Positions 8,501-12,338 of a stretch of 12,338 nt of DNA are shown one piece after another. The DNA is from CAZXDS01 sp964639525 (GTDB lineage Bacteria; Bacteroidota; Ignavibacteria; Ignavibacteriales; Melioribacteraceae): assembly GCA_964639525.1 (NCBI GenBank), contig CAZXDS010000099.1, forward strand, positions 1 through 12,338, given 5' to 3'. The position numbers were made by a program, and so were the translations under genes. The number at the start of each line of letters is the position of its first letter. Position 1 is the stretch's first letter. The notes beneath the pieces were generated by a model that searched no databases, had not been told where the DNA came from, and saw only the letters and a list, made by a program, of their open reading frames with translations.

Positions 8501-8758
8501 CCATTTACAAATGTAGTTGGAAGAGGCGAAAGAAAAATTGATTTCATACATCTCCCTCAAACTTGTACCATCAGAATTTATACTATCAGTGGAGTTCACG
8601 TTAAAACTCTTTATCACAATAGCACAATTGATGATGGTAGAGAACCATGGGATATGAACTCTAAAGATGGCATGGCAATATCATATGGAGTTTACATTTA
8701 CCACGTAAATACTCCAAATATAGGGGATAAAATTGGTCGTTTTGCAATTATTAAATAA
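5513..8758 (+). CDS. Large surface or periplasmic protein with FN3 domain and PNPY-type C-terminal domain
   Basis: The protein has 1081 residues. It starts at TTG 5513, preceded by AGGAG (5501-5505) at good spacing, and opens with a signal peptide cleaved near residue 25 (ISA/Q). Residues 26-530 are a Trp-, Asp- and Asn-rich region of no family I recognise with certainty. It includes acidic DxDxDG-like stretches that could bind calcium (DNDSDGLTDE at about 308-317, a DLNNNGTWDKGE segment and PDVDGSEADG). Residues 540-660 look like a fibronectin type III domain (KVTLYWDD, FEGYRIYRS, TYYYAVSAYDKG). Another DQDNDGMFTDGD stretch follows near 888-899. The last 105 residues begin VVPNPYVG (Pro986-Tyr989) and run through TIRIYTISGVHVKTL to YGVYIYHV and FAIIK, resembling a divergent T9SS or FlgD-like tail. 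The gene sits 23 nt after the receptor and 23 nt before the PorV-like gene, suggesting a surface partner of the receptor. Molecular function is unknown. Confidence 0.8.
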   Translation: MKYFKFKLLLSFFIVVFTSLNISAQVLVDTTKGNHNQSRKGFMDGNLVYTVYYNFGEIADWQNEPSRSGVWPKGTNHTYVDGIAVIVQAETKDPLGNILHPLETNYYENTRFNPSTGVTYGWWPLPGYAAPYSSLPARSDDNSTWPLTWPDRPFDWNAKWDGFFGKGVKNADLETFFVMDDNEDREYILNNNFHPDAEDLNRGGLGMQVKVRGFQWSQVLAEDVIFWLYNITNMGTTDYSKTLFAQYIDWGIGGHDNSSNNAGDYNELLDISYAWSTVSFGSPGNWSPVGLSGYAFLESPGKSNDRIDNDSDGLTDEVRDNVANNFISDVNSDPFIVNAIRDTINFKSFYSYSWRPHWDADENANWRSFTDLNNNGTWDKGEPLNDDVGVDGIGPFNENYTGPDVDGSEADGKPEQGEPNFGILDKDESDQLGLTGFAIFAVHTYDLNNDANNWDALSNLPSPHGQSLVGVNLGNYFSSYLFKMDGRNTYSNTTGQIQETGESQGFSMALLFGIDKNDLFRRKKTIQQIYNANYRFAKPPDKPIVTTIAGDHKVTLYWDDRAEKTFDAFYQRVNFEGYRIYRSTESSFIENKIITDAFGKPTFRKPIAQFDLVDGVTEFHPIDVNGVKFYLGNDSGIKHSFVDTTVQNGQTYYYAVSAYDKGFFTTTVEGTLEGIPPSETTTILRTDINGKVIPDINTAVVTPHTPAAGYLPPEINDAFASGPGTGQFSIQVLNPELIRNNSAYRLEFLENTPFHNNHHPDYLFINVTTGDTLISGKQIESEDNQTPISDGFIMDITADTSVTVDFDKSGWTKGNSNYIVNIGFDPRFAPAYNGKRVYYPADFEIHLKNHNEGDLSFPATGFSNPIQSNVMIDNLTEESDHFQFIFKDQDNDGMFTDGDAVFLVSGDSLGKRATSFSNLKVTWSISFIKDTTIADQDQRPPQIGDVYKIVTKKPFRNGEFFEFKTKGQELNINKAKTDLDKIAVVPNPYVGAASWEPFTNVVGRGERKIDFIHLPQTCTIRIYTISGVHVKTLYHNSTIDDGREPWDMNSKDGMAISYGVYIYHVNTPNIGDKIGRFAIIK

Positions 8759-8781
8759 AATTACTATTAGATTTTGAGAGT

Positions 8782-9813
8782 ATGATGCTTAAATATAAGA
8801 TATTTTACATTTTGATTGTTGTATCATTTTTTATTGATTCAACAAACGCACAGAGTATTTCAAAAAGCGGAACCACTGCTGCTAATTTTTTAGAAATCGG
8901 GATTGGAGCTTCGGCATTGGGAAGTGGAGGCGCTTTCGTTAGCAAAGCAACCGATGCTTCTTCTCTTTATTGGAATGTAGGAGGAATTTCAAATTTGAAT
9001 AATTTTGAATTTATTGCTTCACATACCAACTGGTTAGCCGATACAAAATTTGATTTCGCCGGATTGGTTATTCCACTAAACAATTTTGGAACATTGGGTA
9101 TTTCTTTTACATCTTTATCCATGAGCGATATGAAAGTCAGAACCGTTGAATTACCGGAAGGCACGGGTGAATTTTTTAGTTCCGGAGATCTCGCTATTGG
9201 AATTTCCTATGCGAAAAATTTAACAGAAAGATTTTCACTCGGTTTAACTGCTAAGTATATACAACAAAGTATTTGGCACGAAACTGCAAGCGGTTTTGCA
9301 GTTGATCTCGGTGTCCTTTTCAGAACAGATTTATTTGGTGGAATGGTAATTGGTGCAGCAATCCGAAATTTTGGAACCACTATGAAAATGGCTGGAAGGG
9401 ATTCAAGATATTTTATTAGAATTGATCCAAGCAAGCAAGGCTCAAATGACCAGATTCCAACCAATATTCAAATGGATTCTTGGGATTTGCCGTTAGCAAT
9501 ACAACTTGGTGTTTCCACTGATGTAATTAAAACCAATGATTATAGAATGAATATTGCTATAGATGCTATTCATCCAAACAACAATTATGAAAGTTTAAAT
9601 ATTGGTTCAGAATTTGTTTATGATAATTTTTTGTTTTTTAGAGCCGGTTATAAATCTTTGTTGCTTAAAGATGGAGAAGGTGGTTTCAGCTTTGGATTTG
9701 GCATTTCTTCAAAACCTCTTTTTTCAAGCTCTTTAGTAAAATTCGATTATGCTTTTGTGGACTACGGAAGACTTAACAACATACATTCTTTTACAATTGA
9801 TATAAGTTTTTAA
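8782..9813 (+). CDS. PorV/PorQ-family outer-membrane beta-barrel protein
   Basis: The protein has 343 residues: a signal peptide (residues 1-23, cleavage STNA/Q), then the family hallmark at residues 33-68, AANFLEIGIGASALGSGG followed by AFVSKATDASSLYWN, where homologues usually have WNPAG and this one WNVGG. The rest consists of alternating amphipathic strands (FGTLGISFTSLSM, LAIGISYAKNL, FSLGLTAKYI) and ends in an aromatic strand, SFTIDISF, as expected for outer-membrane insertion. Known members include PorV, a T9SS accessory that shuttles substrates to the attachment machinery, and FadL-like barrels. Many paralogues of unknown role occur in Ignavibacteria-like genomes, so the symbol porV is not assigned. 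Two adjacent ATG codons (8782 and 8785) are possible starts. Its stop overlaps the next gene's ATG (TAATG), implying translational coupling to the chaperone-like protein. Confidence 0.85.
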   Translation: MMLKYKIFYILIVVSFFIDSTNAQSISKSGTTAANFLEIGIGASALGSGGAFVSKATDASSLYWNVGGISNLNNFEFIASHTNWLADTKFDFAGLVIPLNNFGTLGISFTSLSMSDMKVRTVELPEGTGEFFSSGDLAIGISYAKNLTERFSLGLTAKYIQQSIWHETASGFAVDLGVLFRTDLFGGMVIGAAIRNFGTTMKMAGRDSRYFIRIDPSKQGSNDQIPTNIQMDSWDLPLAIQLGVSTDVIKTNDYRMNIAIDAIHPNNNYESLNIGSEFVYDNFLFFRAGYKSLLLKDGEGGFSFGFGISSKPLFSSSLVKFDYAFVDYGRLNNIHSFTIDISF

Positions 9814-11357
9814 TGAAACCAATATATAAAAAACACATAATCATTTTTTCATTACTTTTTTATACGTCCTCCGTTGTTGCGTTTACTTTAGGTAATGACA
9901 GCCTTAATGCAATAAACAAAAATAAATTTGTGTTAAAACCTGTTGCCACCGTGGGAGCAATTAAAATTTACCCAAATGAATTTATGAACGGATTTGATTA
10001 TGGACCTGCTTTTATTCGTAAAATGAAAAACCCCAGACTATCGTATTTAAAATATATGATCAATGAGAAATTATTGGCTCTTTACGGATTAAATATTAAA
10101 TCCGACACACTTGCTGAAGTTAAAGAAACTTACAATGCATTTTCACATGACCTGGCGACCGAGGAAATGTTTAAAAATGAAATTTTACCTAAAGTTAAAG
10201 TAAATGATACTGAAATTGATACGGTAATTAATCAAAAAATTCTGCATCTTAAAATCAAGTGGCTTTTTTATCAAACTCAAAAACCAAAAATAATTATTTT
10301 AGAAAAATTAAATGACAAATACTATTTTGATTCCGTATTTTCCGCTCAATTAAAAAATGGTGTTAATAAAGATGAAAGAGAATTGAATATCACACGATAT
10401 CAATTAGGTTTAAGAAATTCTGAAGTAGCAAAAATTATTATTGACACTTTGACAATTGGTAAAATATCCGAACCATTTTACAAAGAGCAAGGATGGTACA
10501 TTTTTAAATTGGAAAAAGCTTGGAAAGATATTATTGTAAATGAAGGAGAATATAGCCGACTTAAAAGCGAAGCTATTACTGCTGTAAAAAAGAATAAAAT
10601 GGATGCTTTAAGTGACATATATGTCAAAAAAATAATGGTGAACTATTCTCCCTCAATAAAGAGAATACCGCTTAATATAACTGTTGCGTTTATTGCAGAT
10701 TTTATGCTTTCTAAAAAAAAGTACAAAGATTGGAATGTATCTTCTTTTCTTTCAAAAGCGGTTCAAAAATCCGGAATTAAAACGCCATTGCAGGCTAACC
10801 AATTGTCTTTGATTCAATATAACAACGGAAATATTTCAATTAGACAATTTTTAATCTGGTTCAGAACAAGAATTGAATATATTAAACTTAATAAATCAAA
10901 TTTCGATTCATTTTACGCTTCGATTGAGCAAATGGTTTGGCGTATGACACGCGATAGGTTTTTGACTATTGAAGCAGAGAAAAAAGGATATGATAAAAAT
11001 CCTGATGTAACAGAGCAGGAAAAATGGTGGAGAGAAAAAATTTTATACAGTGCCGCAAGAAACAGTTTATCGAAAGCAGTAATTCTAAAATTCAATGAAA
11101 AAAATTTGACCGGTAACGACACTTCATTAACCGCAAGACAAGAAATAAACTTTCAGCTTGGAGTTAAAATATTCAGAACTCTTCAAAAGATGAAAGCAAA
11201 ATATCATGTAACTATTAATCATAATTTATTAAATAGTTTAAAACTTTTTGATGAAAAGGATAAAAGGGCGGTTGATTTTTACACTGTTAAAAAGGGCGGA
11301 CTTATACCGCGCAATCCATACCCTACAATAGATCACGAATGGAAAAATTGGGATTAG
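9813..11357 (+). CDS. SurA-like periplasmic chaperone / peptidyl-prolyl isomerase-related protein
   Basis: The protein has 514 residues with a signal peptide ending near SVVA (residue 23). Residues 43-95 match the SurA/PrsA-type N-terminal chaperone pattern (PVATVGAIKIYPNEF, then YLKYMINEKLLALYG), with a helical segment after it. Residues 140-240 look like a divergent parvulin rotamase domain ending in the typical KISEPFYKEQGWYIFKLEKA block. The long C-terminal half (about 245-514) is mostly helical, rich in Lys and Trp, and I do not recognise a family in it. Parvulin catalytic residues cannot be placed with confidence, so it may act as a chaperone rather than an active isomerase. The ATG overlaps the stop of the PorV-like gene by 1 nt, and the solute-binding lipoprotein starts 3 nt after its stop. 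A role in delivering the cluster's barrel or surface proteins through the periplasm is inferred from this context. Confidence 0.72.
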   Translation: MKPIYKKHIIIFSLLFYTSSVVAFTLGNDSLNAINKNKFVLKPVATVGAIKIYPNEFMNGFDYGPAFIRKMKNPRLSYLKYMINEKLLALYGLNIKSDTLAEVKETYNAFSHDLATEEMFKNEILPKVKVNDTEIDTVINQKILHLKIKWLFYQTQKPKIIILEKLNDKYYFDSVFSAQLKNGVNKDERELNITRYQLGLRNSEVAKIIIDTLTIGKISEPFYKEQGWYIFKLEKAWKDIIVNEGEYSRLKSEAITAVKKNKMDALSDIYVKKIMVNYSPSIKRIPLNITVAFIADFMLSKKKYKDWNVSSFLSKAVQKSGIKTPLQANQLSLIQYNNGNISIRQFLIWFRTRIEYIKLNKSNFDSFYASIEQMVWRMTRDRFLTIEAEKKGYDKNPDVTEQEKWWREKILYSAARNSLSKAVILKFNEKNLTGNDTSLTARQEINFQLGVKIFRTLQKMKAKYHVTINHNLLNSLKLFDEKDKRAVDFYTVKKGGLIPRNPYPTIDHEWKNWD

Positions 11358-11360
11358 CGA

Positions 11361-12338
11361 ATGGCATTGAAAAAGTTTAATATATTACATATTAATTGGT
11401 TTTCGGATTTTAATTTATTTAACAACTCACCTCTGTCCTCTCTTAAAAGAGAGGAAGCCAATGGGAAAATCCGAAAACCAATTAGTAAACAGTATATAAT
11501 TCTTTTCTCATTACTTCTAATTTTGCTTTTAAATTCATGTTCGGAGCGGAATAAATCGAAATACATTTTGACTTATTGGTCATCAAATAATACTTATGAG
11601 ATAAAGTATGCCAAAATGATGGTTGCACAGTGGAATAAAAATCATCCTGATAAATTAATAAAATATCAACCCGTTCCTGAGGGACAATCGAGCGAAGAAG
11701 TTATTCTTGCCGCCGTTGTAGGAAAAACCACTCCTGATATTTATTCAAATATGTGGCAAGGTGATGTAGAAACTTATGCGCATGCTCACGTAATTCATCC
11801 ACTGGACAAATTCCCTGATTTTTATAATTTTATGCTTAATAGAAGTGATAGTTCCGCATTAAATGAAGTTAAATCTCGCGATGGACATATTTACCAAATT
11901 CCATGGAAAATAAATCCTATTATGATGATTTATAACAGCAAATTGTTGCTCGAATTGGGGATAAATAATCCACCGCGAACGTATTCCGAGTTTTACAACG
12001 ATGCTGAAATTTTACAAAATAAATCTCGTAATGCAAATGGATATGTTTATAGATGGTTTGGTTATTCAGAAGTTTTACCCACTTGGTGGCAGAGATTATT
12101 TGATTATTATCCTTTATATTTAGCTGCTTCCGGCGGAAAGCCTTTAATCCAAAATGACAAAGCTGTTTTTAACAACAAATATTCATTACATGTTTTTAAT
12201 TTTTTGAGAACTCTATACAAAAATAATTATTTTTCTCGAGAAAGACTTTCAGCTCAGCAAGACATATTTTTATCAAGTGTGATTGCGTCCAGATTTACTG
12301 GACCTTGGGATATTGCTCATACAAAAAAGTTTGCTCCA
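11361..12338 (+). CDS. ABC-type sugar solute-binding lipoprotein (3' end beyond window)
   Basis: An uninterrupted frame of 326 codons runs off the right edge with no stop. After the lipobox LLNSC (Cys60, codon 11538-11540) comes a family 1-like extracellular solute-binding protein: YILTYWSSNNTYEIKYAKMM, EEVILAAVVGKTTPDIYSNM, GHIYQIPWKINPIMMIYNSK, then LELGINNPPRTYSEFYNDAEIL and FTGPWDIA. These are typical of carbohydrate-binding components of ABC importers. The mature protein would be lipid-anchored; Ser at +2 does not suggest inner-membrane retention by the E. coli rule. The ATG at 11361, 3 nt after the upstream stop, is the only standard in-frame start with plausible spacing. It puts 59 residues before the lipobox cysteine, about twice the usual length, because a palindromic repeat occupies codons 10-42. 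Without it the signal would read MALKKFNILHI joined to SKQYIILFSLLLILLLNSC, a normal lipoprotein signal peptide. Permease and ATPase genes are expected downstream. Confidence 0.87.
   Translation, partial: MALKKFNILHINWFSDFNLFNNSPLSSLKREEANGKIRKPISKQYIILFSLLLILLLNSCSERNKSKYILTYWSSNNTYEIKYAKMMVAQWNKNHPDKLIKYQPVPEGQSSEEVILAAVVGKTTPDIYSNMWQGDVETYAHAHVIHPLDKFPDFYNFMLNRSDSSALNEVKSRDGHIYQIPWKINPIMMIYNSKLLLELGINNPPRTYSEFYNDAEILQNKSRNANGYVYRWFGYSEVLPTWWQRLFDYYPLYLAASGGKPLIQNDKAVFNNKYSLHVFNFLRTLYKNNYFSRERLSAQQDIFLSSVIASRFTGPWDIAHTKKFAP
11390..11487. repeat. Nested palindromic element inside the lipoprotein 5' coding region
   Basis: The outer arms are a perfect 19-bp inverted repeat, 11393-11411 (TTAATTGGTTTTCGG...) against 11466-11484 (...CCGAAAACCAATTA). 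They extend to 22 bp (11390-11411 and 11466-11487) with a single G-U pair. The 54-bp interior holds a second hairpin, CCTCTCTT (11437-11444) and AAGAGAGG (11447-11454). The whole could fold into a long stem in DNA or mRNA. The layout, with terminal inverted repeats and a GC-richer core, resembles a small non-autonomous or palindromic dispersed repeat of the MITE or RPE kind. No flanking target duplication is evident and no second copy is seen in this window. It is translated without a stop in the frame of the solute-binding lipoprotein. Confidence 0.75.

Noticed and set aside
2811..8758. Standard SusC/SusD pair
   Set aside because: The protein after the receptor is 1081 residues with an FN3 domain and PNPY tail, has no lipobox and shows none of the helical repeat pattern of SusD-like proteins.
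11354..11566. Minus-strand 70-codon open frame over the palindrome
   Set aside because: It lies opposite a frame encoding a clear solute-binding lipoprotein, and the inverted repeat makes both strands look similar; no ribosome-binding site or family similarity.

Overview
The window looks like part of a genome scaffold from an AT-rich, Gram-negative member of the Bacteroidota/Ignavibacteriota/Calditrichota side of the FCB group, most like Ignavibacteria. The reasons are: a type IX secretion (T9SS) C-terminal sorting domain carrying the NYPNPFNPST signature, a PorV/PorQ-family outer-membrane protein, a TonB-dependent receptor with an N-terminal carboxypeptidase-regulatory-like domain, and a very large FN3-containing surface protein ending in a PNPY-type C-terminal domain. 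A run of exactly 100 N (1833-1932) marks a scaffold gap, so this is probably a draft or metagenome-assembled genome. The taxonomic call is inference from protein style, not from a marker gene.

Layout, all on the + strand. Positions 1-403 are AT-rich and non-coding. They hold a tandem ACCGGTTT repeat at the left edge, one operator-like inverted repeat (282-295), a near-consensus sigma70-type promoter (350-378) and a second, perfect operator palindrome (378-389) lying over the predicted transcription start. A LacI-family regulator follows (404-1429; the TTG at 350 is the -35 box and not a start). After 168 nt of intergenic DNA comes a secreted protein with a carbohydrate-binding-like fold and a T9SS tail (1598-2723, split by the gap). 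A strong hairpin (2735-2764) separates it from a tightly packed gene train: TonB-dependent receptor (2811-5489), 1081-residue FN3/PNPY surface protein (5513-8758), PorV/PorQ-family protein (8782-9813), SurA-like periplasmic chaperone (9813-11357) and a lipoprotein solute-binding protein of a sugar-type ABC importer (11361 to beyond the right edge). Spacings in the train are 23, 23, -1 and 3 nt.

Taken together this reads as a sugar- or glycan-responsive uptake locus. A LacI-type sensor would control a secreted binding protein, an energised outer-membrane receptor with a large partner protein, an outer-membrane accessory protein, a chaperone probably used for outer-membrane assembly, and the binding lipoprotein of an inner-membrane ABC importer whose permease genes would be expected just past the right edge. 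It resembles a polysaccharide-utilisation locus in logic, but no SusD-like lipoprotein and no glycoside hydrolase are visible, so the substrate cannot be named.

The most unusual sequence structure is a 90-98 bp nested palindrome (about 11390-11487) lying inside the 5' coding region of the solute-binding lipoprotein. It splits what would otherwise be an ordinary lipoprotein signal peptide and is read through in frame.
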